Of a stretch of DNA of 64,000 nt, positions 19,066-28,630 are shown piece after piece (positions within the stretch are counted from its first letter, which is position 1; the number at the start of each line of letters is the position of its first letter). The notes under the pieces were generated by a model. It ran no database searches and was not told the DNA's origin. It saw nothing but the letters and a program-made list of their open reading frames with translations. The position numbers were made by a program, and so were the translations under genes. The stretch is from positions 1 to 64,000 of the forward strand of contig NZ_VOSS01000014.1 in NCBI RefSeq assembly GCF_007997035.1. The letters run 5' to 3'. Source of the stretch: Ralstonia sp. TCR112. GTDB lineage: Bacteria; Pseudomonadota; Gammaproteobacteria; Burkholderiales; Burkholderiaceae.

Positions 19066-20439
19066 ATGTCTCAAACGCTCGATTCCAAGACCGCCCCAGT
19101 GTTTGCCTACCGCCGCGAACAGCTCGAAGAGATGGCCACCGATGTGCTGCGCATTGCACGCGAACTCGGCGCCACCGATGCCGCGACGGAAATCTCCGAA
19201 GGCCAGGGCCTGTCGGTCACGGTGCGCAAGGGCGAGATCGAGACCATCGAGCAGAACCGCGACAAGATCGTCGGCGTGACCGTCATGCTGGGCAAGAAGC
19301 GCGGCAACGCCAGCACGTCGGACTTTTCGCCGGCGGCATTGCGATCCACCGTCGAGGCCGCCTACAACATCGCGCGCTTCACCGCCGACGATGACTGCGC
19401 CGGCCTGGCAGAAGAAGAACTGCTGGAGAAGCACCCGCAAGACCTGCAGCTGTATCACCCATGGATGATCGATGCCGAGGCCGCTGTGGAAATCGCACGC
19501 GCCGCGGAAGCCGCTGCCTTTGCCGTGAGCCCGAAAATCCGCAACAGCGACGGCTCGAGCATCTCGGCGCAGCATTCGCACTTCGTGCTGGCCACGTCGC
19601 GCGGTTTCATGGGCGGCTACCCATATTCGCGTCACTTCATTTCGGCCGCGCCGATCGCCGGTTCGGGCGCGCATATGCAGCGCGACGATTGGTACTCTTC
19701 GAAGCGCTCGCCGGACGATCTGGCCGCACCGGAAGCGATCGGCAAGTACGCCGCCGAACGCGCGCTGGCACGTCTGGGCGCGCGCCGACTGACCACCCGC
19801 AAGTGCCCGGTGTTGTTCGAGGCGCCGCTCGCGGCGGGCTTGCTGGGTGCGTTCGTGCAGGCAGTGTCGGGTGGCGCGTTGTACCGCAAGTCGACGTTCC
19901 TGCTCAATACGCTGGGCAAGGAAGTCTTCGCACCGCATGTGCAGATCAAGGAAGACCCGCATGTCCTCAACGGGATGGGCAGCGCGCCCTTCGACGAGGA
20001 AGGCGTACGCACGCAGCGCCGCGATGTGGTGAAGAACGGCGTAGTGGAAGGCTACTTCCTGTCGACGTATTCCGCGCGCAAGCTCGGCATGCAGACCACC
20101 GGCAACGCGGGCGGCTCGCACAACCTGACGCTGTTCTCCGACAAGACCACGCCTGAGGATGACTTTGCCGGCATGCTGCGCCGCATGGGCACGGGCCTGC
20201 TGGTGACCGAACTGATGGGCCAGGGTGTGAACTACGTGACGGGCGACTATTCGCGTGGTGCGTCGGGCTATTGGGTCGAGAACGGCGTGATCCAGTATCC
20301 GGTGGAGGAGATCACGATTGCCGGCAATCTGGGCGAGATGTTCCGCCAGATCGTCGCCATCGGCGCGGATGCGCTGGTGCGCGGTACGAAGGAAACGGGC
20401 TCGATCCTCATCGAACAGATGACGATTGCCGGCGAATAA
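19066..20439 (+). CDS. pmbA: Metalloprotease PmbA/TldE
   Basis: 457 residues. PmbA (TldE) pairs with TldD to form a zinc protease that trims small modified peptides and antitoxins such as CcdA. In PmbA the zinc site lies in the TldD partner. The N-terminal domain has TEISEGQGLSVTVRKGEIETIEQN and the C-terminal domain SHNLTLFSDKTTPEDDFAGMLRRMGTG-like and ENGVIQYPVEEITIAGN segments. The ATG before SQTLDSKTAP is chosen over a TTG two codons upstream. It is divergent from darP and ends at a terminator shared with convergent folA. Confidence 0.95.
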   Translation: MSQTLDSKTAPVFAYRREQLEEMATDVLRIARELGATDAATEISEGQGLSVTVRKGEIETIEQNRDKIVGVTVMLGKKRGNASTSDFSPAALRSTVEAAYNIARFTADDDCAGLAEEELLEKHPQDLQLYHPWMIDAEAAVEIARAAEAAAFAVSPKIRNSDGSSISAQHSHFVLATSRGFMGGYPYSRHFISAAPIAGSGAHMQRDDWYSSKRSPDDLAAPEAIGKYAAERALARLGARRLTTRKCPVLFEAPLAAGLLGAFVQAVSGGALYRKSTFLLNTLGKEVFAPHVQIKEDPHVLNGMGSAPFDEEGVRTQRRDVVKNGVVEGYFLSTYSARKLGMQTTGNAGGSHNLTLFSDKTTPEDDFAGMLRRMGTGLLVTELMGQGVNYVTGDYSRGASGYWVENGVIQYPVEEITIAGNLGEMFRQIVAIGADALVRGTKETGSILIEQMTIAGE

Positions 20440-20457
20440 ATCGCCCTAGCGGACATG

Positions 20458-20489
20458 AAAAACGCGCTCGAAATTGAGCGCGTTTTTTT
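20458..20489. terminator. Bidirectional terminator between pmbA and folA
   Basis: AAACGCGCTC and GAGCGCGTTT form a stem around AAATT, with A and T runs on both sides. It lies between two converging genes. Confidence 0.92.
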
Positions 20490-20504
20490 ATTGCCTGCCG
20501 CCGG

Positions 20505-21008
20505 TTACTGCTCGTTCGATGGCGGGCGTTCGTACGTAACGAACGCGTAGTCGAAATCGTTGGGCGCTGCCGCGTGGTGCGTCTCGCGCGCCACCTCGTG
20601 CCAAAGCTTCGGGTCGGGCGCGGGGAAGTGCGCGTCGCCCTCGAAATCGGCGTCGATCTCCGTGACGATCAGGCGGTCCGCGCTCGGGAGGGCATCCGCA
20701 TACAGTTGGGCGCCACCGATCAGGAAAATTTGCTCAGCGCCCACACACAGACGCTGCGCGTCTTCCATCGAATACGCGATCTCGCAGCCCGGCAACTCAA
20801 GCTTGGCATTGCGCGTGACGACAATGTTGCGCCGGCCCGGCAGCGGACGGCCGATCGAATCGTACGTCTTGCGGCCCATCACGATGGGCGCGCCCATGGT
20901 CGTGCGCTTGAAGTGCGCGAGATCTTCCGGCAGGCGCCAGGGCAGGGTGTTGTCGCGGCCGATCACGCCATTGCGGGCGCGCGCGACGATGAGCGTCAGG
21001 ATGGTCAT
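20505..21008 (-). CDS. folA: Dihydrofolate reductase
   Basis: 167 residues. It reduces dihydrofolate to tetrahydrofolate with NADPH. The sequence shows the typical start [35 protein letters not shown] with the catalytic acidic residue, [16 protein letters not shown] (NADPH binding), and [10 protein letters not shown]. It lies 4 bp after thyA on the same strand. The two enzymes act in one cycle: ThyA makes the dihydrofolate that FolA recycles. Confidence 0.97.
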   Translation of the reverse strand: MTILTLIVARARNGVIGRDNTLPWRLPEDLAHFKRTTMGAPIVMGRKTYDSIGRPLPGRRNIVVTRNAKLELPGCEIAYSMEDAQRLCVGAEQIFLIGGAQLYADALPSADRLIVTEIDADFEGDAHFPAPDPKLWHEVARETHHAAAPNDFDYAFVTYERPPSNEQ

Positions 21009-21012
21009 ACGT

Positions 21013-21807
21013 TTACACGGCCACCGGTGCTTTGATCGCGGGATGGCTCTGGTAGCCGACGATCTCAAAGTCTTCGTACTGATAATCGAAGATGCTCTCG
21101 GGCTTGCGCTTGATGATCAGTTTCGGCAGCGGCAGCGGTTCGCGCGCGAGTTGCGTCTCCACCTGTTCAAAGTGGTTGTTGTAGAGGTGGCAGTCGCCGC
21201 CGGTCCAGACGAAATCGCCCACATCGAGGCCGGTCTGCTGCGCAACCATGTGCACCAGCAGCGCGTAGCTCGCAATGTTGAACGGCACGCCGAGGAAGAT
21301 GTCGGCGCTGCGCTGGTAGAGCTGGCATGACAGCTTGCCGTCGGCCACGTAGAACTGGAAGAACGCGTGGCAAGGGGGCAGCTTCATGCGCGGGATGTCC
21401 GCCACGTTCCAGGCCGAGACGATCAGCCGGCGCGAATCGGGGTTGCGCTTGATCTGGGCGATCAGCTCGGCGATCTGGTCGATGTGTTCGCCGTTGGGCG
21501 TCGGCCACGAGCGCCATTGCGAGCCGTAGACGGGGCCCAGCTCGCCATCGGCGTCGGCCCATTCGTCCCAGATGGTCACGCCGTTGTCTTGCAGCCAGCG
21601 CACGTTGGTCGAACCCTGGAGGAACCACAGCAGTTCATAGACGATGGACTTGATGTGCACCTTCTTGGTGGTCACCAGCGGAAAGCCGTCCTGCAGGTTG
21701 AAGCGCATCTGGTAGCCGAACACGGAGCGCGTGCCGGTGCCGGTGCGGTCGGCTTTGTCGGTGCCATGTTCGTAGACATGGCGCATCAGGTCGAGATAAG
21801 GCTTCAT
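21013..21807 (-). CDS. thyA: Thymidylate synthase
   Basis: 264 residues, the exact length of E. coli ThyA. It makes dTMP from dUMP and methylene-tetrahydrofolate. Visible sites are the [15 protein letters not shown] start region, the catalytic Cys in [36 protein letters not shown], and the D-CHLYNNH dUMP-binding block. It is the first gene of the thyA-folA operon, divergent from the threonine dehydratase-like gene with 216 bp between. Confidence 0.98.
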   Translation of the reverse strand: MKPYLDLMRHVYEHGTDKADRTGTGTRSVFGYQMRFNLQDGFPLVTTKKVHIKSIVYELLWFLQGSTNVRWLQDNGVTIWDEWADADGELGPVYGSQWRSWPTPNGEHIDQIAELIAQIKRNPDSRRLIVSAWNVADIPRMKLPPCHAFFQFYVADGKLSCQLYQRSADIFLGVPFNIASYALLVHMVAQQTGLDVGDFVWTGGDCHLYNNHFEQVETQLAREPLPLPKLIIKRKPESIFDYQYEDFEIVGYQSHPAIKAPVAV

Positions 21808-22023
21808 GCGAGCGCAGGGCGAAGAGGCGGGGCGTCGGAAATCGGGTGAGCCGCATTGTAACGTGAGCGGCCCGGCGTCGACTGTACCGGTAGTGTCCGC
21901 AAACTGGCCCGTTCAGATGACCAGAACGGCTGGGCCGGGAAAGTGCAGGATTGTCGATGGTGCAAGGGGCGGCGGGGCTGGCAGGATGGCGCCATCGTTT
22001 CAACTGTCTGACGGAGAAAGATC

Positions 22024-23025
22024 ATGTCGACCATTGCTACCTCCGCGTCGCTGGACTGTGCCAATGAGCTGCGCCATCTGCGCGCAGCGGCCAGCATCGT
22101 CCATGCGGTGATTCCGCCGACCGCGCAATACTGCTGGCCGTTGCTCTCCCAAGCCATGGGCGCAGCGGTGTGGGTGAAGCATGAGAACCACACCGAAGTG
22201 GGTGCGTTCAAGCTTCGGGGCGGGCTGACCTATCTGCATGCTCTGCGCCAACGCGAGCCACAGGTGCGCGGTGTGATTGCCGCCACGCGTGGCAATCATG
22301 GTCAGTCGATTGCATGGGCGGCCCGTCGCAACAGTGTCGCTGTCACCATCGTTGTGCCGCATGGCAATAGCGTGGAGAAGAACGCCGCCATGCGCGCACT
22401 CGGCGCAGAGCTGATCGAAGCGGGCGATGATTTCCAGGCCAGCCGCGAGGCGGCCGATCAACTCGCCGCTGAACGCGGTTTGCACTTTGTCCCTTCGTAT
22501 CACCCGGACTTGGTCGTCGGCGTAGCAAGCTACTGGCTGGAGTTCTTCGAGGCCACGCCGCTGGATGTGGTCTATGTGCCCATCGGCATGGGCTCCGGGA
22601 TCTGTGCCGCGGTGCGGGCGCGCGATGCGTTGGGGCTGTCGACACGCATTGTCGGTGTGGTGTCGGCACATGCGCGATGCTACGAGCAGTCGTTCAAAAG
22701 CGGTACGGCGGTGTCGGCGCCAGTGTCGACGCTGCTGGCCGACGGGCTGGCGTGCCGTACCCCCGATGCGAACGCGCTTGAGGTGGTCCGCGCCGGTGTC
22801 GAAGAAGTCATTGCGGTGACGGACGATGAAGTGGCGGAGGCCATTCGCCTGTATTTCTCCACCACGCACAACGTGGCCGAGGGCGCTGCCGCCGCGGCCC
22901 TGGCTGGGGCATGGCAGCAGCGCGGGCAGATTGCCGGCCAGCGCGTCGGCCTCCCGCTGACGGGCGGCAACATCGATCGCGCCAAGCTGGCGCGAGTCCT
23001 CGCCGGTCAGCCGATCCTGGCTTAG
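22024..23025 (+). CDS. Threonine dehydratase-like PLP enzyme (catabolic type, no ACT domain)
   Basis: 333 residues, fold type II PLP enzyme. The PLP lysine is in VGAFKLRGG (Lys63), the substrate/phosphate loop is RGNHGQS, and the tetraglycine-like cofactor loop is PIGMGSG. It lacks the C-terminal ACT regulatory domain of biosynthetic IlvA, so it resembles catabolic threonine/serine dehydratase or hydroxy-aspartate dehydratase relatives. The exact substrate is uncertain. GGAGAAAG lies before the ATG. The stop overlaps that of convergent terC by three bases (23022-23025) with no terminator between them. Confidence 0.82.
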   Translation: MSTIATSASLDCANELRHLRAAASIVHAVIPPTAQYCWPLLSQAMGAAVWVKHENHTEVGAFKLRGGLTYLHALRQREPQVRGVIAATRGNHGQSIAWAARRNSVAVTIVVPHGNSVEKNAAMRALGAELIEAGDDFQASREAADQLAAERGLHFVPSYHPDLVVGVASYWLEFFEATPLDVVYVPIGMGSGICAAVRARDALGLSTRIVGVVSAHARCYEQSFKSGTAVSAPVSTLLADGLACRTPDANALEVVRAGVEEVIAVTDDEVAEAIRLYFSTTHNVAEGAAAAALAGAWQQRGQIAGQRVGLPLTGGNIDRAKLARVLAGQPILA

Positions 23026-23714
23026 GCGGGTTGCTGGCGGCGACGTTGCACCAGCCAACCGCCGCCCAGCACGACCAGGAACACCACCACATACACGGCC
23101 CACTTCAGCGGCGGCTGCGCAGCAAAGAACGCCTTGAGGACCGGTTCGGCAACGATCATGTGCGCGGCCGTATAAGCCAGCACTGCCGCGCCGCCATAGA
23201 TGATGATCGGGAAGCGTTCGATCAGACGCAGTACCACGCCGCTACCCCATACCACGACGGGCACGCTGATCAGCAGACCCAGCACCACCAGAAGGAAACT
23301 GCCGTGCGATGCGCCGGCAATGGCAAGCACGTTGTCGATGCCCATCACCGCATCGGCGATGATGATGGTCTTCATGGCGCCCATCAGCGTGGTGCTGCCC
23401 GCGCCGTGTTCGTCGCCGCCCTGGCCGTCGTCAGCCAGAAGCTTCCATGCAATCCACACCAGCGCCAGACCGCCGACGAGCATCAGGCCAGGAATCTTCA
23501 GCAGCCACACCACCGCCAGCGTCATCAGTGCACGCACAACGATGGCGCCCGCAGCGCCCCACAAGATGGCTTTCTTCTGCAGCTCGGGCGGCAGGTTGCG
23601 CGCCGCCAGCGCGATGAGGATGGCGTTATCGCCCGCAAGCACGAGGTCGATCACGATGATCGATGCCAGCGCGGCAGCAAACTGCATGGTGAAAATGTCA
23701 GACAACCATTCCAT
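23022..23714 (-). CDS. TerC family membrane protein, probable manganese exporter (YjbE type)
   Basis: 230 residues with about seven helices. The two TerC acidic repeats are clear: DLVLAGDNAILIALAARNLP in helix 2 and IADAVMGIDNVLAIAGAS in helix 4, giving paired Asp residues in the membrane. YjbE/Alx-type TerC proteins move Mn2+ out or load exported enzymes. The Mn assignment is supported by the yybP-ykoY riboswitch in the leader, which senses Mn2+ and commonly controls this family. A loop rich in Asp/Gly/His (about 95-110: DDGQGGDEHGAG) separates the repeats. It is monocistronic. Confidence 0.88.
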   Translation of the reverse strand: MEWLSDIFTMQFAAALASIIVIDLVLAGDNAILIALAARNLPPELQKKAILWGAAGAIVVRALMTLAVVWLLKIPGLMLVGGLALVWIAWKLLADDGQGGDEHGAGSTTLMGAMKTIIIADAVMGIDNVLAIAGASHGSFLLVVLGLLISVPVVVWGSGVVLRLIERFPIIIYGGAAVLAYTAAHMIVAEPVLKAFFAAQPPLKWAVYVVVFLVVLGGGWLVQRRRQQPA

Positions 23715-23805
23715 GGTGGCTCCAGGTCAAACAACAATGAAAACCGGTTGACCGAACTGCATGGAGTGCTGGGGCGAGACGCTTTGCAGACCATGAAATC
23801 CGGTT

Positions 23806-23927
23806 GCAAAGGTCTTGCTCGACACGAACAGGTTGGGAACCTGCCGGTGCCGGCACGACCGGAAGCGTGCGCTTCGTCATGACGATCGTGCCTGGGGCTG
23901 AAGAACCCCCGAGCTACTCCCCTTTGA
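23806..23927 (-). ncRNA. yybP-ykoY (Mn2+-sensing) riboswitch in the terC leader
   Basis: Read on the minus strand, the leader begins CAAAGGGGAGTAGC and ends GAGCAAGACCTTTGC, the two most conserved blocks of the yybP-ykoY aptamer. CAAAGG pairs with CCTTTG as P1. Between them are an internal arm (GCACGA...TCGTGC) holding CGTCATGACG and a further hairpin near AGGTTCCCAACCT. The 90-nt expression platform follows to the terC start codon at 23714. TGCAAAG (plus-strand complement at 23782-23788) can pair with CTTTGCA of the P1 3' strand, so the P1 stem and this alternative stem are mutually exclusive, a plausible switch. No long T run is seen, so control may be at translation. Confidence 0.85.
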
Positions 23928-23937
23928 GGAAGTCCGC

Positions 23938-23943
23938 ATTATA
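23938..23943 (-). promoter_or_regulatory. -10 element of the terC/riboswitch promoter
   Basis: TATAAT on the minus strand, placed about 12 bp before the start of the aptamer. No good -35 hexamer is seen at the usual spacing. Confidence 0.5.
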
Positions 23944-24230
23944 TCGCAGCAGGCCGATTGTGCGCTGCAAAAAACGCAACGTGGCATGCGGGCGCGGTAT
24001 GCGCGGTTTTTTCAGCGGCGTGGGTGATTTTTACGAACGGCGAGATGGTGCGTTGTGGCCGCCTCCGGCGAAAGAACGGTGGCGCTGTCACAAAGCGGCG
24101 TCTACGCTGCAATTTCATCCGCGCGCCACGGGCCTGCGGTGATGGCATAGGCGCCGTGGCACATTTCTCGCTGTCGACAGCCCTCATGACCATGCAGCAC
24201 CGCGCCGTTCCACCCACAACGGGAGACACC

Positions 24231-25277
24231 ATGCAGGCCACCAAGCCGTCCGCCGATGCCTATGCCCGCCGCGCGCTGGCTCGACTGATCCAGCCGCAGC
24301 CCACGGTCGACGCCGTCGGCGCAGGCTTGACCTTCTACCAGCTCTTTACGGAAGACGACGCCGCACTGCGTGCCGAGGCCGAAGCCGGCTTACTCGCATC
24401 GGCAGCGAGCATCAGCCCGAAGTTCTTCTACGACGCCCTCGGTTCGCGTCTGTTCGAAGCGATTACCGATCTGCCCGAGTACTACCCGACGCGCACCGAA
24501 GCTGCCATTTTCAGCTTGCATGCGGCCGAGATCGCCCTGCGTGTGGGGCGCGGTGCCACGTTGATCGACCTGGGCGCCGGCAACTGCGAAAAGGCCGCGC
24601 GCCTGTTCCGCACGCTGGCACCGTCGCGGTATGTGGCGATCGATATCTCGGCAGATTTCCTCCGCGATACGCTGCGTGGGCTTGCGCGTCAGCATCCGCA
24701 ATTGCCGATGGTCGGCATTGGCGCCGATCTGTGTGCGCCGCTGGTGCTGCCCGATGCCGTCGGCGATGGACGCCGCGTGTGGTTTTACCCCGGTTCGAGC
24801 CTGGGCAACTTCACGCCGGACGAGGCGGGGGCATTTCTGTCGCGCCTGCACGAAGCTTCGGCACCCGGCGACAGCGTGCTGATCGGCATCGACCTCATCA
24901 AAGACGCGCAACGGCTCGAAGCCGCTTACGACGATCCGCTCGGGGTGACGGCAGCCTTCAACCTGAACGTGCTGCGCAACCTGAATCGCCTCCTGGGTGC
25001 GAATTTCGACGTGCGGGATTGGCGCCATGTCGCGCTGTACCGCGCAGAGGCGCACCGCGTTGAGATGCATCTGGAAGCGCGTCGTGACGTCACGGTGCGG
25101 TGGGGCAAGCACGCGCGCGCCTTCGCGGCGGGTGAACGCATGCACACCGAGAACTCCGTCAAATACGACCTGCCGAGCCTGCAAGCGATGTTTGCCGACG
25201 CCGGCTTCGAAGACCTGCATGCCTGGACCGATGTCAGCGGCGACTTTGCCGTCTGCCACGCGAGCGTAGGCCGCTAG
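24231..25277 (+). CDS. egtD: L-histidine N-alpha-methyltransferase EgtD
   Basis: 348 residues. EgtD trimethylates L-histidine to hercynine, the first step of ergothioneine (or selenoneine) synthesis. The SAM site is LIDLGAGNCEKAARL near residue 112, followed by YVAIDISADFL. The substrate domain carries the family's ISPKFFYDALGSRLFEAI, PEYYPTRTE, VWFYPGSSLGNF and TENSVKYDL blocks. The ATG at 24231 is chosen for its GGGAGA site five bases upstream; in-frame ATGs at 24186 and 24192 lack one. An EgtB-like gene follows after 67 bp. Confidence 0.93.
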   Translation: MQATKPSADAYARRALARLIQPQPTVDAVGAGLTFYQLFTEDDAALRAEAEAGLLASAASISPKFFYDALGSRLFEAITDLPEYYPTRTEAAIFSLHAAEIALRVGRGATLIDLGAGNCEKAARLFRTLAPSRYVAIDISADFLRDTLRGLARQHPQLPMVGIGADLCAPLVLPDAVGDGRRVWFYPGSSLGNFTPDEAGAFLSRLHEASAPGDSVLIGIDLIKDAQRLEAAYDDPLGVTAAFNLNVLRNLNRLLGANFDVRDWRHVALYRAEAHRVEMHLEARRDVTVRWGKHARAFAAGERMHTENSVKYDLPSLQAMFADAGFEDLHAWTDVSGDFAVCHASVGR

Positions 25278-25344
25278 GCCCGGCGGCAGAACACCATGCG
25301 GGCCGGTGCGATAATGGATCGATTCCCGCCCGAGGTGTGCCGCG

Positions 25345-26643
25345 ATGGCTGAATTCTTCATGCTCCCCGATCCGACCTTCATCGGATCGCTTCCCGACTG
25401 GACCGACGGCCGGCGCTTGCCGCGCCAGGGCATCGCGCACAGCCTGGTCGACGCGCGCAATCGCACGCTGGCCTTGTTGTCCGCGTTTGGCGACACGCAG
25501 CGCGGCTGGCAGATCGAACGCGTGGAGCATCACGCCCCGCCGCTGTGGACGCTGGGCCAGCTCGCCTGGTTTGCCGAGTTCTGGTGCCTGCGCGAGCCGC
25601 GTCGCAACGGCAGCGACACCATCGAAGACGGCGCCGGCACCGAGTGGGACCTGGCGCGTTGGCAAGCCACGCTGCCGGCCGCGCTCGACGGTGCCGATAC
25701 GTTCTTCGACATGGACCGCATGCCGCCGGAGGCCTGCTGGGAACTGACGCTGCCGGGCATCTCGGCAATCAAGCAGTACGCGCATGACGTGCTCGACCGC
25801 GTGCTACGTAAGCTCGCCACGCTCGGCACTGACGACGATGCGGCGCTGGAGCCGTTTCGCTGGGCGGTTTTTCACGAAGACCTGCGCGCCGAGCATCTGC
25901 ACGGCCTGCTGCAGGTGCTGGGCCTGCAACCCGCCGGGCAACCGCCGCTGGCCGCCGTGGCCGTGCCGGCTGCGCAGACATTATCGTTGCCGGGTGGTCG
26001 CTTCCAGATGGGCTGGCCCGACGCCGACGGATTCTTCTTCGACAACGAATGTCCGCCGTATCGCACTTATGTGCCCGCGTTCGAAATCGATGCGCAGCCC
26101 GTCACGAATGGCCAATATCTGGAGTTCATCGAAGACCGTGGTTACGACCATCCGCAGTGGTGGTCGCCCGCCGGCATGGAGTGGCTGATGATGCAGGAGC
26201 GTTCGGCGCCCCAAGGCTGGCAGCGGGATCCCGCCACGCGCACCTGGCAGGCACTGCGCTACGGTCAGGCGCGCACGATCAACCGGGATGAAGCCGTGCG
26301 CCATGTGAGCCTGTACGAAGCGCAGGCGTGGTGCCGCTGGGCGGGCCGTCGCTTACCGACGGAAGACGAATGGGAGATGGCGGCGGTGCAGGGGCGCGCC
26401 GGTTTCCATTGGGGGCAGGTCTGGGAGTGGACGTCATCGCCGTTCGAGCCGTATCCGGATTTCGTGCCGGGCATGCCGCGCGGCCGTGTGGCGAGCCTGT
26501 CGGCGCCGCACTTCCAAACGATGCAGACGGTGCGCGGTGCTGCCGCTCATACGCCGCAGCGCGCGCGTCATCCGCGTTTCCGGGGCTTCTTGCTGCCGGA
26601 GCGCGATGACGTCTTTGTTGGCTTCCGAACCTGTGCGCTTTGA
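25345..26643 (+). CDS. EgtB/SenA-like DinB-FGE protein with altered metal ligands
   Basis: 432 residues. It has an N-terminal DinB-like four-helix domain (about 25-190) and a C-terminal formylglycine-generating-type domain (about 213-432: LPGGRFQMGW, QPVTNGQYLEFI, RRLPTEDEWEMAA, VWEWTSSPF, FVGFRTCAL). EgtB joins hercynine to gamma-glutamylcysteine (or cysteine) through an iron centre held by three histidines, one in a GHxxWF motif and two in HExxHxE. Here the first reads GQLAWF (Gln72) and the second HEDLRAE (Arg181), so only His177 remains. Either the metal site is rebuilt, for example with His184 or His186, or the protein no longer does this reaction. SenA, the selenoneine synthase, is related, but no senB or senC is nearby. 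It is directly after egtD and probably co-transcribed. Confidence 0.8.
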   Translation: MAEFFMLPDPTFIGSLPDWTDGRRLPRQGIAHSLVDARNRTLALLSAFGDTQRGWQIERVEHHAPPLWTLGQLAWFAEFWCLREPRRNGSDTIEDGAGTEWDLARWQATLPAALDGADTFFDMDRMPPEACWELTLPGISAIKQYAHDVLDRVLRKLATLGTDDDAALEPFRWAVFHEDLRAEHLHGLLQVLGLQPAGQPPLAAVAVPAAQTLSLPGGRFQMGWPDADGFFFDNECPPYRTYVPAFEIDAQPVTNGQYLEFIEDRGYDHPQWWSPAGMEWLMMQERSAPQGWQRDPATRTWQALRYGQARTINRDEAVRHVSLYEAQAWCRWAGRRLPTEDEWEMAAVQGRAGFHWGQVWEWTSSPFEPYPDFVPGMPRGRVASLSAPHFQTMQTVRGAAAHTPQRARHPRFRGFLLPERDDVFVGFRTCAL

Positions 26644-26685
26644 CGAAAGCTTGTTGGACAGGAGAGGCAAGTCGAATGCCCAAAC

Positions 26686-26718
26686 AAAAACCCCACGCTG
26701 TTAGACGTGGGGTTTTTT
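26686..26718. terminator. Terminator after the egtD/EgtB-like pair, also facing rhlE
   Basis: AAAAACCCCACG and CGTGGGGTTTTTT enclose an 8-base loop with A and T runs on either side. It serves both the plus-strand egt genes and the converging helicase gene. Confidence 0.93.
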
Positions 26719-26764
26719 GTTGGCGGTCTGCGGAGGCTATCCCGGTGGGGTAGCCCTTCATCGA

Positions 26765-28630
26765 TCAACGATCGAAGTCGCGCGAACGGCCCTTGCTGCC
26801 GTAGCTGTCGCGGTTGCCGTCGCGGTTGCCGTAGCTGCGACGCTGCGCGCCGTTGCCACCGTCGCCGAAGCGGCTGCCGCCGTTGTTGTCGCCGAAGCGA
26901 CGCGGGGCGCCTTCGCGGTTGCCGTAGCTTTCGCGGTTGCCGTCACGATTGCCATAACCGCCAGCGTTGCCGCCGGTGCTGTTGCCGTAGCCACGGCTGC
27001 CGTCTTGCGTACGGGCGGGGCGCTGTTGCCAATCGCCACGGTTTTGCTGGCCTTGGCCGTACGACTGACGCGGAGCGCGGTCGTCGCGGTTCCATTCACG
27101 TTGGCCACCTTGGTAGCCGCCGCCGTGACCGTTGCGATCGTCGCGACGCGGAGCAAAGCCGTCGCGGTCGCCGCCGAAGCTGCGTTGGAAGCGGCCTTCG
27201 CTGTTGCCGCCATTGCCACCCTGGCGTGCGCCGTAGCCTTCGCGCTGGCCGCGATAACCGCCGCCATTGCCACCGTTTCCACGGTAGCCGCCACGGTCGC
27301 CACCGGCACGCGGGCCGCCGGTACGCGGCTTGGGCGAGCGCTTCGGCTCCAGGCCTTCCACCACGGAGGCGTCGATGCGGCGATCAACGAAGCGCTCGAT
27401 GCGGCGCCATTGGAACGTGTCGTTGTGGTTCACCAGGTTGATCGCGATACCGCTGCGGCCGGCACGGCCCGTACGGCCGATGCGGTGCACGTAGTCTTCG
27501 GCTTGCTTGGGCAGGTCGAAGTTGACCACGTGCGTGATGTCCGGCACGTCGATGCCGCGGGCGGCCACGTCGGTGGCCACCAGCACGCGCAACTGGCCGC
27601 GGCGCAGTGCCGTCAGCGTGCGGTTACGCGCGCCTTGGTGCATGTCGCCGTGCAAGGCACCGGCGGAGAAACCGTGCTCGGTCAGGCGCTCGGCCAGCGA
27701 GTCGGCATCACGCTTGGTCGCCGTGAAGACGATGGCTTGCTTGAGCGACGCATCGCGCAGCAGGTGATCCAGCAATTGCTGCTTGTGCGACATGTCGTCG
27801 GTGAAGTGCAGGCGCTCTTCGATGTTGCTTTGGTCGATCTTCGCGGCGGCGATTTCGATACGCTGCGGCTCGCGCATCATGCGCTCGGCCAGTTGCTCGA
27901 TGCGGCGGTCCATCGTTGCCGAGAACATCAGCATCTGACGCGTGGCCGGCGTGGCGCCGACGATGGCTTCGATGTCATCCGAGAAGCCCATGTCCAGCAT
28001 GCGGTCGGCTTCGTCAAAGACGAGCATGTCCAGAGCCGACAGGTCGATGCGGCCCGAGTCGATGTGGTCGAGCAGGCGGCCCGGCGTAGCGATGATGATG
28101 TCCGGCATGCGTGCCAGCATATCGAGCTGCTTCGGGTACGGCATGCCGCCCAGGATGCTCGCGCAGACGATGCGACGCAGATGGCGGCCGTATTGTGCGG
28201 TGGCGGTGGTCACCTGGAGGGCCAGTTCACGCGTGGGCGTGAGCACCAGCAGCGACGGCTTGGCCGGCGCCGGGCGAGGCCGGCGACCCTTCATGCGTTG
28301 CGGCGGGCCGTCCATGCGCGGACGCTGCGGCTCAGGCTGCTCGCTGATGCGCTGGATGGCCGGCAGGATGAACGCGGCGGTCTTGCCCGAACCGGTCTGG
28401 CTTGTGACCAGCAGATCGCGGCCCGACAGGCAGGCCGGAATTGCCTGGGCTTGTACCGGCGTGGGGGTGGTGTAGTTCACTTCGCCCAGCGCGCGGACGA
28501 TGCGGTCGTCCAGGCCCAGTGCTGCAAAGGCGCTGGCACGGGTCGCGGCTTCGGCGATGAGGGTTTCAGTATTGGTATTGATGGTTTCAGCGTGCGCAAT
28601 AGCGCCGCTGCCGTCTTGAGGCTGCGTCAT
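26765..28630 (-). CDS. rhlE: DEAD-box RNA helicase, RhlE-like, with long Gly/Arg/Asn-rich tail
   Basis: 621 residues. The two RecA domains carry the full motif set: Q motif [11 protein letters not shown], motif [12 protein letters not shown], Ia PTRELA, motif [15 protein letters not shown], motif III FSATM, and motif [14 protein letters not shown]. From about residue 430 the remaining ~190 residues are a disordered tail rich in Gly, Arg, Asn, Tyr and Gln with degenerate units such as GGYRGNGG and [16 protein letters not shown]-type tails bind RNA and favour condensates. It likely acts in ribosome assembly or RNA decay, probably at low temperature. A promoter 365 bp upstream predicts a long untranslated leader. 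RhlE and CsdA-like helicases cannot be told apart with certainty. Confidence 0.9.
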   Translation of the reverse strand: MTQPQDGSGAIAHAETINTNTETLIAEAATRASAFAALGLDDRIVRALGEVNYTTPTPVQAQAIPACLSGRDLLVTSQTGSGKTAAFILPAIQRISEQPEPQRPRMDGPPQRMKGRRPRPAPAKPSLLVLTPTRELALQVTTATAQYGRHLRRIVCASILGGMPYPKQLDMLARMPDIIIATPGRLLDHIDSGRIDLSALDMLVFDEADRMLDMGFSDDIEAIVGATPATRQMLMFSATMDRRIEQLAERMMREPQRIEIAAAKIDQSNIEERLHFTDDMSHKQQLLDHLLRDASLKQAIVFTATKRDADSLAERLTEHGFSAGALHGDMHQGARNRTLTALRRGQLRVLVATDVAARGIDVPDITHVVNFDLPKQAEDYVHRIGRTGRAGRSGIAINLVNHNDTFQWRRIERFVDRRIDASVVEGLEPKRSPKPRTGGPRAGGDRGGYRGNGGNGGGYRGQREGYGARQGGNGGNSEGRFQRSFGGDRDGFAPRRDDRNGHGGGYQGGQREWNRDDRAPRQSYGQGQQNRGDWQQRPARTQDGSRGYGNSTGGNAGGYGNRDGNRESYGNREGAPRRFGDNNGGSRFGDGGNGAQRRSYGNRDGNRDSYGSKGRSRDFDR

